Shown here piece by piece: positions 9,201-17,089 of a stretch of 31,925 bases of DNA. The stretch lies in assembly GCA_900548585.1 (NCBI GenBank), contig URLI01000025.1, positions 1-31,925 on the forward strand. The letters run 5' to 3'. This DNA is from an uncultured Prevotella sp. (GTDB taxonomy: Bacteria > Bacteroidota > Bacteroidia > Bacteroidales > Bacteroidaceae). Each line of letters begins with the position of its first letter. The stretch's first letter is position 1. The position numbers and the translations under genes were made by a program. The notes beneath the pieces are model-generated. The model worked only from the letters and a program-made list of their open reading frames with translations, searched no databases and was not told where the DNA came from.

Positions 9201-10669
9201 TTTGGGTCGTCCACAGATAGTTTGCCGTTGAATATCTCGTCAGCCAACGTTCCGTCTATACCAATGTTGCGATACCTGTATCCTTTGAAGAACAGGCGGC
9301 TTATTATGCCCCGGGCTGTGATGTCGGGTGATTTTCCATTGCGTATGCGCCCCTTGACATCGATTGACGTGGCGATTTCCCCGAGGTCGCTGTCCGCAGA
9401 TAATTTCCCGAGGTCGAGGCCGTCTGTTATTATCTTTGCTGCAAAGGCATTGTTGCCGTATGATCCGTCAACAGCAACATTGCCGGCGTTTGAAGTCAGT
9501 TTGCCTTTAACCGATATTTTGTTATTCCTGTTCCGTATGACGCCTGTGTAGCCCACATCTCCCAGCCTGTCAAGAAATGCGGGCAAGGTAACCTTACGTT
9601 TACTGGGCAGTTTCGCGATTTTCTCTATATAGTCTCTGTTTATCCTTAAATACTTCACGTCTGCCATCCATTCTCCCATTGATGGCAAATCATATATGTA
9701 CGCGTTTGCGAATAGGCTCATCTCCCCTTTGCGGTCTTTTATCGTTATGTCTTTCGCTGTAACATTGCCGCCATGTCCATTCAATTTCATTGACAAGTCT
9801 ATTGTTCCTGTCAGTGAACCTAATTCTGGCAACAATGCGGCAAAGTCTGCTGGCGATATATGCGATTCGCCTATCGTTGTGTCAAAGTCGAGAGACTTCA
9901 GCACTGATGCCTTGCCACCTGTTTTGAATTTTGCCTTTGTCTTGCCAATTACTATGTATGAGTTTGGCATTCGCAGTCTGAAGTTCTCTATGGTGGCATT
10001 GTCCTTCGTCACCATCGCTTCAAGTGAAAGGTTTGATATTATGATGCCTGATTTTTCCTTTAATGATAATTTCTTTATGTCAAGACTTACAGAGTCTTGT
10101 GTTATCTTGTTTAATATGACGTGTGAGCTGATGTCGGATAATCTCAGATGCTTGTCGGAAAACGTTCCCGGTGTCTCCGGGCAGTCTTTTTGGTCATAGC
10201 ATATAACTCCGTTCCTTATTATGAGCGATCCGATGTGCAGGTCTAATTTTTTTTCTTCGTCCTTGTCCTTCGATGCGAGGGAATCCAATGCGAACTGGAA
10301 ATTGAACGGCGCATCCTTGTTTTCCTTGCTGAGATATGCCCGTAGTCCGAAAATCTGGGCTGACGAAATTGATATGTTGCCCTTGAGCGCCTCGAGCATG
10401 TCGATGCTGACCGACAGACGCGGGGACGCAATCATAAGACTGTCCTTTTGGTCGTATATCTTAACATTGTCAATGATTACTCTGTTCAGGAGTCCCAGGT
10501 CAACGCTGCCCACCTCAACCTTCGAGCCTATCTTGCTGCTCACTGCGTTGCTCACCCATCTGCCGATCATCTCCTTCACCGGTGGTAGTTGCAATGTTGC
10601 AATGGCTGCAAAGTATATTGCAACCAACGCCCAGAATGTTATGTTTATTGTTTTCCGAAGCCTCTTCAT
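6278..10669 (-). CDS. tamB: TamB-like translocation/assembly module protein
   Basis: This protein of about 1463 residues has a single N-terminal membrane anchor (ITFWALVAIYFAAIATL, residues 8-24). A very long repetitive beta-rich region follows, as in AsmA/TamB bridge-like lipid-transfer proteins. The C-terminal third is the TamB (DUF490) domain, including an ISHGTYGLTIQN segment and a final lysine-rich tail (KRKKGKKK). TamB spans the periplasm from inner membrane to outer-membrane partners and helps move phospholipids and/or assemble barrels. ATG 10669 is preferred to a GTG at 10684. The gene is monocistronic here, converges on the DUF5686 gene with only 30 nt between, and has a good promoter upstream. 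A TamA/TamL partner is not in the window. Confidence 0.88.
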   Translation of the reverse strand: MKRLRKTINITFWALVAIYFAAIATLQLPPVKEMIGRWVSNAVSSKIGSKVEVGSVDLGLLNRVIIDNVKIYDQKDSLMIASPRLSVSIDMLEALKGNISISSAQIFGLRAYLSKENKDAPFNFQFALDSLASKDKDEEKKLDLHIGSLIIRNGVICYDQKDCPETPGTFSDKHLRLSDISSHVILNKITQDSVSLDIKKLSLKEKSGIIISNLSLEAMVTKDNATIENFRLRMPNSYIVIGKTKAKFKTGGKASVLKSLDFDTTIGESHISPADFAALLPELGSLTGTIDLSMKLNGHGGNVTAKDITIKDRKGEMSLFANAYIYDLPSMGEWMADVKYLRINRDYIEKIAKLPSKRKVTLPAFLDRLGDVGYTGVIRNRNNKISVKGKLTSNAGNVAVDGSYGNNAFAAKIITDGLDLGKLSADSDLGEIATSIDVKGRIRNGKSPDITARGIISRLFFKGYRYRNIGIDGTLADEIFNGKLSVDDPNASFNAEGRLSREQIEGLSLNVKNINPNALGLTGKWKGTNFSGRLTGDFHGKSLDDAVGKLCVEDFRMYDNNDSVYKINNLTLSCGGRPTDRHLRLSGDFGHVSLDGQYKVSSLPYTITKIVATRLPSMPWLPKTKTRSNDRFTIDAEISDASILRKFMDMPITTIRPIVIDGSINQDEDRADITLTAKDIIYNESPYKNVCMSISTSIGKALKTKLSVDKIMANGHTMALGFTSSAINDRMMSSIVWDNNGGQRFSGSLNTDATFTENENGKATADIDVLHSDIIIGDTVWKITPSNIRYSENRLAVNNFLVSHGNQHININGTATRSNSDSIIVNLQDVNVKYVLDLLNFHSVDFDGQASGRAELSSLFGQPELHGDISVRDFTFETGHMGTLHAFVDYDKNARQININALANDGPLRRTMISGFVSPARNEIDIRIKADGTSAEFIEGPCGSFLDDVKAAVNGDIHIFGPLKNINMEGHATVDGEARIPALNTVYTMRNFNITMRPDIIIFENDTLADRDGNTAELNGKVRHQHLTNWTYDFGIKADNMLSYDFHDFGESTFFGTVYATGTCDIKGKSGETIFDIDITPQRGTFFEYNAAAPETISDTDFIEWTGKNSGRQDEEAEENDENKDNNKFRSDLKMNFRINATDDAALKILMDKNTGDMITLYGNGNLRAIYHNKGGFTMYGNYEISHGTYGLTIQNVIKKDFTFKSGGSIAFGGDPYNADIKLKAKYTVNGVPLSDLHIGRSFANNNVRVDCIMNITGTPNSPRIDFDFDMPTVNEDAKQMVRSIINSEEELNQQVIYLLSIGRFYAQANTASLESQQSQTSLAMQSLLSGTITQQINSVLSNVINNSNWNFGANISTGDEGFNNAEYEGILSGRLLNNRLLINGQFGYRDNENATTSFIGDFDIHYLLVPNGNIAVRIYNQTNDRYFTRNSLTTQGVGIVLQKDFNTLPDLFGIKRKKGKKK

Positions 10670-10724
10670 TATAATACTTGCCACCCATACGTTACAAACG
10701 CCGTGGATTGGTATGTTTGTGGTG

Positions 10725-10757
10725 CAAATTTACAAGAAAAAGTCGGCACTCGGGCAA
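10725..10757 (-). promoter_or_regulatory. Promoter of the TamB-like gene
   Basis: Read on the minus strand, TTG (10757-10755) is followed after 22 nt by TAAATTTG (10732-10725), matching the Bacteroidetes consensus. The leader to the ATG at 10669 would be about 50 nt. Confidence 0.65.
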
Positions 10758-10797
10758 TTTATACATTGTTTTTAATACATGAAAGAAAAAAAATCAT

Positions 10798-10805
10798 TAT
10801 TTTTG
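10798..10805 (+). promoter_or_regulatory. Likely -7 box of the nqr operon
   Basis: TATTTTTG followed by C matches TAnnTTTG and lies 55 nt before the nqrA ATG. The nearest TTG (10766-10768) is about 29 nt upstream, farther than usual, so the -33 element is poor. The intergenic stretch 10670-10860 otherwise holds only the divergent TamB promoter. Confidence 0.5.
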
Positions 10806-10860
10806 CAGTCAGATTAGCGACAGATGTATCACATATCACACTATATATTAAATTATACTC

Positions 10861-12210
10861 ATGGCAAATGTAATTAAGTTGCGAAAGGGCTTAGACATAA
10901 ACCTAAAGGGTAAGGCACAGGAGGAACTTGCAGATGCGAAGTGGAGCGGCGATTTCGCCCTGCTCCCCGGAAGTTTTCCCGGCGTCACCCCGAAGGTTGT
11001 TGTCAAGGAAGGGGATTGCGTGAAGGCGGGAGACCCGTTGTTTGTCAACAAGCACTATCCTGAGGTCAGGTTCTCTTCCCCGGTCAGCGGCACGGTGGAG
11101 GCTATAGTCCGTGGCGAACGCCGCAAAGTGCTTGCCGTCAGGATAAAGGCTGGCAAGGAACGGGAATATGTGGATTTCGGCAGGCAGGACGTTGCCGGGA
11201 TTGACGGTGATGCTGTCATCGGCAGACTTCTTGAGGCGGGTCTGTTCGGGTATGTCGACCAACTGCCATACGCCATATCCACTAATCCGTCGCAGAAACC
11301 TAAGGCCATATTTGTGAGTGCATTGAGGGACAAACCGCTGGCGGCAGATTTTGAATTCGAACTTAAGGGCAATGAGAAGGATTTCCAGACGGGATTGACG
11401 GCATTGTCAAAAATCGCAAAGACATACCTCGGCATAGGCATAAACCAGTCGGCAACCGCACTGACAGATGCTAAGGATGTTGATATAAATGTCTTTGACG
11501 GCCCGTGTCCGGCAGGCAATGTCGGAGTTCAGGTCAACCATCTGTCGCCGGTGAACAAGGGCGAGGTGGTATGGACGGTTGACCCAATGTTTGTTGTATT
11601 CTTCGGCCGGCTGTTCAATACCGGGCATGTTGACCTCACGCGTGCAGTGGCAGTGAACGGGAGCATGGTGAAAAAACCTCAATATGTCAGGGCAGTTGTC
11701 GGAACAAAAGTTTCTGATATTGTGTCCGGTAACATTAATAATGATAGGAAAGTGCGCGTTATATGCGGCAACGTGCTTACCGGGAGGCAAGTCTCAACGG
11801 ATGACTACCTCAGCGCTGATGCGAGCGAGATAACAGTCATACCCGAGGGAGACGACAACAACGAGATGTTCGGGTGGATAATGCCGAGGCTTAACATATT
11901 CTCAAAGAGCAGGAGCTATTTCTCGTGGCTGCTCGGAAAGAAAGAGTATGACGCCGACTGCCGCGTCAAAGGCGGCGAGCGAAGGATGATAATGAGCGGC
12001 GAATACGACTCCGTGCTGCCGATGGACATCTATGGCGAGTACCTGATAAAGGCAATACTTGCCGGCGACATCGATCGTATGGAACAGTTAGGCATATACG
12101 AGGTGTCGCCCGAGGACTTCGCGCTCGCGGAGTTCGTTGACAGTTCAAAACTCGAGTTGCAGAAGATTGTCCGCCTGGGACTTGACATGCTGCGCAAGGA
12201 AAACGCTTGA
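10861..12210 (+). CDS. nqrA: Na+-translocating NADH:quinone reductase subunit A
   Basis: This 449-residue subunit of the inner-membrane Na+-NQR complex passes electrons from NADH to quinone and pumps Na+. The N-terminal half (KLRKGLDINLKGKAQ..., then a biotinyl-lipoyl-like segment with SSPVSGTVEAIVRGERR near residues 75-90) is typical of NqrA. The C-terminus (SPEDFALAEFVDSSK) also matches the family. NqrA is the large cytoplasmic subunit without predicted transmembrane helices. It is first of six contiguous nqr genes in the standard order, with 41 nt before nqrB. The full-length ORF starts at the only sensible ATG. Confidence 0.95.
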   Translation: MANVIKLRKGLDINLKGKAQEELADAKWSGDFALLPGSFPGVTPKVVVKEGDCVKAGDPLFVNKHYPEVRFSSPVSGTVEAIVRGERRKVLAVRIKAGKEREYVDFGRQDVAGIDGDAVIGRLLEAGLFGYVDQLPYAISTNPSQKPKAIFVSALRDKPLAADFEFELKGNEKDFQTGLTALSKIAKTYLGIGINQSATALTDAKDVDINVFDGPCPAGNVGVQVNHLSPVNKGEVVWTVDPMFVVFFGRLFNTGHVDLTRAVAVNGSMVKKPQYVRAVVGTKVSDIVSGNINNDRKVRVICGNVLTGRQVSTDDYLSADASEITVIPEGDDNNEMFGWIMPRLNIFSKSRSYFSWLLGKKEYDADCRVKGGERRMIMSGEYDSVLPMDIYGEYLIKAILAGDIDRMEQLGIYEVSPEDFALAEFVDSSKLELQKIVRLGLDMLRKENA

Positions 12211-12251
12211 TAGAAACATAAAATCGTGAAAAGTAAATAGTTAACATCATC

Positions 12252-13403
12252 ATGAGTTTAAGAAATTATCTGGACAACATAAAGCCGAAATTCGAGAAAG
12301 GTGGCAAGTTGCACGCGCTGCAGAGTGTCTTCGAGGGTTTCGAGACTTTCCTGTTTGTTCCAAACAACACATCGAAGAGCGGCTGCAACATCCATGATGC
12401 CATCGACTCGAAGCGCATCATGAGCATCGTGGTGATAGCCTTGTTGCCTGCATTGCTGTTCGGAATGTATAACATAGGTTATCAGAACTATGCAGCGGCA
12501 GGGAAACTTACGGAGGCCACTTTCTTCCCGGTGTTCCTTTTTGGCTTCCTCGCCGTACTGCCTAAGATAATAGTAAGTTACGTCGTGGGGCTCGGCATAG
12601 AGTTCGCGTGGGCACAGTGGAAGGGCGAGGAGATACAGGAGGGCTATCTCGTCAGCGGAATAATCATTCCGCTAATCATACCGGTCAACTGCCCGCTCTG
12701 GATGCTTGCCGTAGCCGTGGCGTTCTCCGTCATTTTCGCAAAGGAGATATTCGGCGGCACGGGGATGAACATCTTCAACGTTGCGGTTGCCGCGCGAATG
12801 TTCCTGTTCTTCTCGTATCCTTCGCAGATGACCGGCGACAAGGTATGGATTGCCAACGACACAATATTCGGACTGGGCAACAGGCTGGCCGACGGCGTGT
12901 CTGGCGCGACACCGCTTGCAGAGCTGGGGCATGGCGTTGTGCCTGACACAAGCATCGCTGATATGGTAATTGGGCTTATACCCGGAAGCATCGGCGAGAC
13001 AAGCGTCATTGCCATTGCCATAGGCGCGGTGATACTTCTCTGGACTGGCATAGCATCGTGGAGGACGATGGCAAGCGTGTTCGCAGGCGGAATAGTGATG
13101 TCATTGCTGTTCTCGTCGCTGGGGATGACGCCAATACAATGGTACGAGCACATCATACTCGGCGGCTTCTGCTTCGGCGCTGTATTCATGGCGACCGACC
13201 CTGTTACCTCGGCGCGCACCGAGACAGGCATGTACGTCTACGGCTTCCTAATCGGCGCCGTGGCAATAATCGTGCGTGTAATGAACCCAGGCTATCCCGA
13301 GGGAATGATGCTCGCGATATTCCTTGGAAACATGTTCGCCCCGTTGATTGACTATTGCGTGGTGCAGAGGAATATTTCAAAGCGGATGAAACGTGCAAAA
13401 TAA
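12252..13403 (+). CDS. nqrB: Na+-translocating NADH:quinone reductase subunit B
   Basis: This 383-residue integral membrane subunit carries one of the covalently bound FMN groups. The flavinylation motif SGAT with its acceptor threonine is visible (Thr220, DGVSGATPLAE). The N-terminal cytoplasmic part is followed by many hydrophobic helices (for example VVIALLPALLFGMY, residues 60-73). Length and motif agree with NqrB; RnfD is related but is excluded by the neighbouring subunits. Covalent FMN attachment needs an ApbE flavin transferase, which is not in this window. Confidence 0.95.
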   Translation: MSLRNYLDNIKPKFEKGGKLHALQSVFEGFETFLFVPNNTSKSGCNIHDAIDSKRIMSIVVIALLPALLFGMYNIGYQNYAAAGKLTEATFFPVFLFGFLAVLPKIIVSYVVGLGIEFAWAQWKGEEIQEGYLVSGIIIPLIIPVNCPLWMLAVAVAFSVIFAKEIFGGTGMNIFNVAVAARMFLFFSYPSQMTGDKVWIANDTIFGLGNRLADGVSGATPLAELGHGVVPDTSIADMVIGLIPGSIGETSVIAIAIGAVILLWTGIASWRTMASVFAGGIVMSLLFSSLGMTPIQWYEHIILGGFCFGAVFMATDPVTSARTETGMYVYGFLIGAVAIIVRVMNPGYPEGMMLAIFLGNMFAPLIDYCVVQRNISKRMKRAK

Positions 13404-13407
13404 AAAA

Positions 13408-13413
13408 GGGAGG
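13408..13413 (+). promoter_or_regulatory. Purine-rich ribosome-binding site ahead of nqrC
   Basis: GGGAGG lies 9 nt before the ATG at 13423. Such a strong Shine-Dalgarno-like sequence is uncommon in this window, and it supports the start at 13423 rather than upstream codons overlapping nqrB. Confidence 0.55.
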
Positions 13414-13422
13414 AATAAAGAA

Positions 13423-14037
13423 ATGAATACAAACTCGAACACATACACCATTATCTATTCTGCGATAATAGTGGTTGTAGTGGCATTCCTGCTGGCGTTC
13501 GTCAGCACGTCGCTGAAGGAAAAGCAGGAGGCCAACGTGCAACTGGATCAGAAAAAGCAAATCCTCAACTCCCTCAACCTGCGCGACCTTGACGACAATG
13601 CCGCAGAGGCGAAATACAATGAGGTGGTGAAGGACGACGGGGAAGTTGACGGAAACCGCATCCTGACATGCGAGGTTGACGGAAAGAAAAAATATGTCAT
13701 ACCTTTGAAGGGCATGGGACTGTGGGGGCCAATATACGGCTATCTCGCGATAGACGATGACAAGAACACCGTCTTTGGTGCATATTTTAATCATGACAGC
13801 GAGACAGCCGGGCTTGGCGCGGAAATAAAAGACTCCCGCGAGTGGCAGGAGAAGTTCCGTGGTAAGAAGATATTCAGTCAAGGCTCTGATGACATAGCAC
13901 TGAGCGTGAAGAAGAAGATTGACGACCCCGCGACGCAGGTGGATGCCGTGACGGGAGCCACGCTAACAAGCGACGGAGTCACCAACATGTTCAGTGAGGG
14001 GCTCAAGCCATACGTTAAATTCCTAACAGACAAATAA
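13423..14037 (+). CDS. nqrC: Na+-translocating NADH:quinone reductase subunit C
   Basis: This 204-residue subunit has one N-terminal transmembrane helix (IIYSAIIVVVVAFLLAFV, residues 10-27) and a periplasmic FMN-binding domain. The flavinylation motif TGATLTS is near the C-terminus, with Thr180 the expected FMN acceptor. The protein is somewhat shorter than the proteobacterial versions. ATG 13423 is chosen because the GGGAGG sequence precedes it; upstream in-frame codons overlap nqrB. It is followed after 3 nt by nqrD. Confidence 0.94.
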   Translation: MNTNSNTYTIIYSAIIVVVVAFLLAFVSTSLKEKQEANVQLDQKKQILNSLNLRDLDDNAAEAKYNEVVKDDGEVDGNRILTCEVDGKKKYVIPLKGMGLWGPIYGYLAIDDDKNTVFGAYFNHDSETAGLGAEIKDSREWQEKFRGKKIFSQGSDDIALSVKKKIDDPATQVDAVTGATLTSDGVTNMFSEGLKPYVKFLTDK

Positions 14038-14040
14038 AAT

Positions 14041-14667
14041 ATGAGCAAGTTATTCAGTAAGGAAAACAAGGAGGTTTTCGCAAATCCGTTGAACTTGGAC
14101 AACCCGGTGCTTGTTCAGGTACTCGGAATTTGTTCGGCACTTGCCGTCACCGCGCAACTTAAGCCGGCAATAGTTATGGGACTTGCGGTGACGATAATCA
14201 CGGCATTTTCGAATGTGATAATTTCAATCATCCGCAAGACCATACCGCAACGCATCCGCATCATCGTCCAGCTCGTTGTCGTCGCCGCGTTGGTGACGGT
14301 GGTCAGTCAGGTCCTAAAGGCAGTGGCCTACGACGTAAGCGTGCAGCTCTCTGTCTATGTGGGACTTATAATAACCAACTGCATACTCATGGGGCGTCTC
14401 GAGGCCTTTGCCATGATGAACAAGCCGTGGCCTTCGTTCCTTGACGGAGTTGCAAACGGACTTGGATATGCGATGATACTCGTTATTGTTGGAGGCATAC
14501 GCGAGTTGTTCGGGCGCGGAACGTTGCTCGGACTGACAATAATACCGAAACCGGCATACGAGGCGGGATATATGAACAACGGCATGATGACGATGCCTGC
14601 AATGGCTCTCATCCTCGTCGGTTGCGTGATTTGGATACACAGGGCTTATTTTTACAAGGAGAAATAA
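14041..14667 (+). CDS. nqrD: Na+-translocating NADH:quinone reductase subunit D
   Basis: This 208-residue, highly hydrophobic protein has about six transmembrane segments. NqrD and NqrE are homologous, inverted-topology halves that together hold an iron-sulfur centre and form part of the Na+ path. Family-typical stretches are visible, such as NPVLVQVLGICSALAVT near residue 22 and LEAFAMMNKPWPSFLDG near residue 121. Three nt separate it from each neighbour, so it is strongly coupled to nqrC and nqrE. Confidence 0.94.
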   Translation: MSKLFSKENKEVFANPLNLDNPVLVQVLGICSALAVTAQLKPAIVMGLAVTIITAFSNVIISIIRKTIPQRIRIIVQLVVVAALVTVVSQVLKAVAYDVSVQLSVYVGLIITNCILMGRLEAFAMMNKPWPSFLDGVANGLGYAMILVIVGGIRELFGRGTLLGLTIIPKPAYEAGYMNNGMMTMPAMALILVGCVIWIHRAYFYKEK

Positions 14668-14670
14668 ACT

Positions 14671-15297
14671 ATGGAACATATTATAAATCTCTTTTTCAGG
14701 TCGATATTTGTCGACAACATGATCTTCGCTTACTTCCTCGGCATGTGTTCTTACCTTGCCGTTTCGAAGAACGTGAAGACTTCATTCGGGCTTGGCATTG
14801 CCGTGACGTTCGTACTCTTGGTGACGGTGCCGGTGGATTATTTCCTTCAGACAAAGGTTCTCGGACCCGACTGTCTCGTGGATGGCGTTGACTTGTCATA
14901 CCTGAGTTTCATTCTCTTCATAGCCGTTATTGCAGCGATGGTGCAGCTCGTGGAGATGATTGTTGAGAAATACTCACCGTCGCTGTATGCCTCGCTTGGC
15001 ATATTCCTGCCGCTCATCGCGGTCAACTGTGCCATAATGGGAGCGTCCCTGTTCATGCAGCAGCGCATATCGCTCGATCCGGGCAACTCGCAGTTCATCG
15101 GCAACTCGTGGGATGCCGTGGCATACGCCGTGGGCAGTGGTATAGGCTGGACGCTCGCAATAGTCTCCCTCGGGGCGATACGCGAGAAGATGGCATACAC
15201 CGATGTGCCTAAGCCTTTGCAGGGGTTGGGAATAACGTTCATCACCGTCGGACTGATGGCAATGGCAATGATGTGTTTCAGTGGTTTGAAAATATAA
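14671..15297 (+). CDS. nqrE: Na+-translocating NADH:quinone reductase subunit E
   Basis: This 208-residue integral membrane protein is homologous to NqrD with opposite topology. The segment DNMIFAYFLGMCSYLAVSKNVKT near residue 15 is characteristic of NqrE, and a conserved Cys occurs in each half (FLGMCSYL and VNCAIMGAS). It follows nqrD after 3 nt, and nqrF begins 16 nt downstream. Confidence 0.94.
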   Translation: MEHIINLFFRSIFVDNMIFAYFLGMCSYLAVSKNVKTSFGLGIAVTFVLLVTVPVDYFLQTKVLGPDCLVDGVDLSYLSFILFIAVIAAMVQLVEMIVEKYSPSLYASLGIFLPLIAVNCAIMGASLFMQQRISLDPGNSQFIGNSWDAVAYAVGSGIGWTLAIVSLGAIREKMAYTDVPKPLQGLGITFITVGLMAMAMMCFSGLKI

Positions 15298-15313
15298 ATG
15301 AGTGGATTCTGAT

Positions 15314-16582
15314 ATGGGACAGTTTATAGGCATAAGCATAGGAGTTTTCCTCATCACGATACTCCTCTTGGTGGTTCTGCTGCTCGTGGCAAAGAAATAT
15401 CTCTCGCCGAGCGGAAATGTCAACATAACGATAAACGGCGACAAGACGCTGAACGTGGCGCAGGGCGCGAGCCTTATGGCAACGCTCACCGAGAACGGAA
15501 TATACCTGCCGTCGGCGTGTGGAGGCAAGTCGTCGTGCGGACAGTGCAAGGTGCAGGTGCTGGAAGGCGGGGGTGAAATCCTCGATTCCGAGCGGCCGCA
15601 TTTCACGCGCAAGCAGATAAAGGACCATTGGCGTCTTGGCTGCCAGTGCAAGGTGAAGGGCGATTTCAAGATCAGGGTGCCGGAGAGCGTGCTGGGTGTC
15701 AAGGAGTGGGAGTGTACCGTTATTTCGAACAAGAACGTGTCGAGTTTCATCAAGGAGTTCATCGTGGCACTGCCACCGGGCGAGCACATGGATTTCGTGC
15801 CGGGCTCATACGCACAGATAAAAATACCGGCATACGACTGCATTGACTACGACAAGGACTTTGACAAGGAGGACATAGGCAATGACTACCTGCCAGTGTG
15901 GGAGAAATTCAACATCTTCTCGCTGAAGGCCCACAATCCGCAGGAGACAGTACGCGCTTACTCAATGGCGAACTACCCGGCAGAGGGCGACCGCATCACG
16001 CTAACGGTGCGCATAGCGACGACACCGTTCAAGCCGCGTCCGCAGGTGGGATTTCAGAATGTGCCGACAGGTATCGCGTCAAGTTACATCTTCTCGTGCA
16101 AGCCGGGCGACAAGGTGACGATGAGTGGCCCATACGGTGATTTCCATCCGATATTCGATTCCAAGCGGGAGATGATATGGGTTGGCGGCGGTGCAGGCAT
16201 GGCACCGCTGAGGGCGCAGATAATGCACATGACCAAGACGCTCAACACGCGCGACCGCGAGATGCACTTCTTCTACGGAGCGCGCGCGTTGATGGAGGCG
16301 TTCTTCATAGAGGATTTCCTGGAATTGGAGAAAGAGTTCCCCAACTTCCATTTCCACCTCGCGCTCGACCGTCCCGACCCGGAGGCCGACAAGGCCGGCG
16401 TGAAATATACGGCAGGCTTCGTTCATCAGGTCATGTACGACACATACCTGAAAGACCACGAGGCCCCGGAGGACATAGAGTACTACATGTGCGGCCCAGG
16501 CCCGATGTCGAAGGCAGTGCAGGGTATGCTCGACTCACTCGGCGTTGAGCCGGAGTCGATATTGTTTGATGATTTCGGATAG
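15314..16582 (+). CDS. nqrF: Na+-translocating NADH:quinone reductase subunit F
   Basis: This 422-residue electron-entry subunit has an N-terminal membrane helix (residues 8-26). A ferredoxin-like 2Fe-2S domain follows with Cys69, Cys75, Cys78 and Cys110, then an FAD-binding reductase domain (RAYSMANYP near residue 215) and an NADH-binding domain (GGGAGMAPLRAQ; YMCGPGPM near the end). It oxidises NADH on the cytoplasmic side and feeds electrons to the other subunits. ATG 15314 is preferred over a GTG at 15302. It is the last gene of the operon and is followed by a hairpin terminator. Confidence 0.95.
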   Translation: MGQFIGISIGVFLITILLLVVLLLVAKKYLSPSGNVNITINGDKTLNVAQGASLMATLTENGIYLPSACGGKSSCGQCKVQVLEGGGEILDSERPHFTRKQIKDHWRLGCQCKVKGDFKIRVPESVLGVKEWECTVISNKNVSSFIKEFIVALPPGEHMDFVPGSYAQIKIPAYDCIDYDKDFDKEDIGNDYLPVWEKFNIFSLKAHNPQETVRAYSMANYPAEGDRITLTVRIATTPFKPRPQVGFQNVPTGIASSYIFSCKPGDKVTMSGPYGDFHPIFDSKREMIWVGGGAGMAPLRAQIMHMTKTLNTRDREMHFFYGARALMEAFFIEDFLELEKEFPNFHFHLALDRPDPEADKAGVKYTAGFVHQVMYDTYLKDHEAPEDIEYYMCGPGPMSKAVQGMLDSLGVEPESILFDDFG

Positions 16583-16618
16583 TCCGTTATTCAATAAAAC
16601 GAGCCGTGGAGTGGAAGC

Positions 16619-16637
16619 GCGTTTTCAGAACGCTTTT
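16619..16637 (+). terminator. Intrinsic terminator of the nqr operon
   Basis: GCGTT (16619-16623) pairs with AACGC (16629-16633) around TTCAG, followed by TTTT. It sits 37 nt after the nqrF stop. The stem is short but well placed. Confidence 0.5.
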
Positions 16638-16642
16638 ACTTC

Positions 16643-17070
16643 ATGGCGCGTTTTTATGTATATTCAATAATTGGCAAGAAGGAAGGGTTTGAGAATGAGA
16701 CATGCGGAACTTTTTTTGAAATAGAACGAATATTGAAGGAAAAGAGGCCTAAGGCATTTATGCTTGAAAATGTAAGAAACTTAATGGCTCACGATAAGGG
16801 AGAAACATTTAAAATAATATATAATCATTTGGAGGCTTGGGGTTATACCGTATATGCGAAGGTGTTAAACGCATTGGACTATGGCGTTCCGCAAAAACGG
16901 GAACGTATAATTATTGTTGGTTCCAAAGACAACATTCCTTTCTCTTTTCCTGAGCCTTTCCCGATTTCAAAGAGAAAAAATTATCTGACGTGCTTTAAAA
17001 GGATGTTGATAAAAAGTATTATGTAAGGAACACTGTTATAGAATGGCGATTTCGTATGAAATTGAAATGA
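16643..17070 (+). pseudogene. Remnant of a cytosine-5 DNA methyltransferase
   Basis: The reading frame 16643-17026 encodes the middle of a C5-cytosine methyltransferase. Visible parts are a SIIGKKEGFE...GTFFEIERI stretch that normally follows the catalytic PCQ motif, ENVRNL (catalytic Glu in ENV), and the QKRERIIIVG motif. Everything before SIIG is missing, including the SAM-binding FxGxGG and the catalytic Cys. After QKRERIIIVG the frame runs out at 17026. A shifted frame continues with DVDKKYYV up to 17070, the sequence expected at the start of the target-recognition region. So the gene is truncated at the 5' end, frameshifted near 16995, and lacks the C-terminal motifs. It is AT-richer than its neighbours, which suggests a decayed acquired restriction-modification gene. 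It cannot be active as a methyltransferase. Confidence 0.85.
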
Positions 17071-17089
17071 AGTCGTATAGTATCGTAAA

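Noticed and set aside
8028..9551. A 507-codon open frame on the plus strand
   Set aside because: It is antisense to the TamB-like gene, whose protein has clear family features. The plus-strand product is Ser/Pro/Phe-rich with no domain and mirrors the codon bias of the real gene.
16643..17026. A functional small methyltransferase-like protein
   Set aside because: The catalytic Cys and SAM-binding motifs are missing, and homologous sequence continues in another frame after the stop, which fits a decayed gene.
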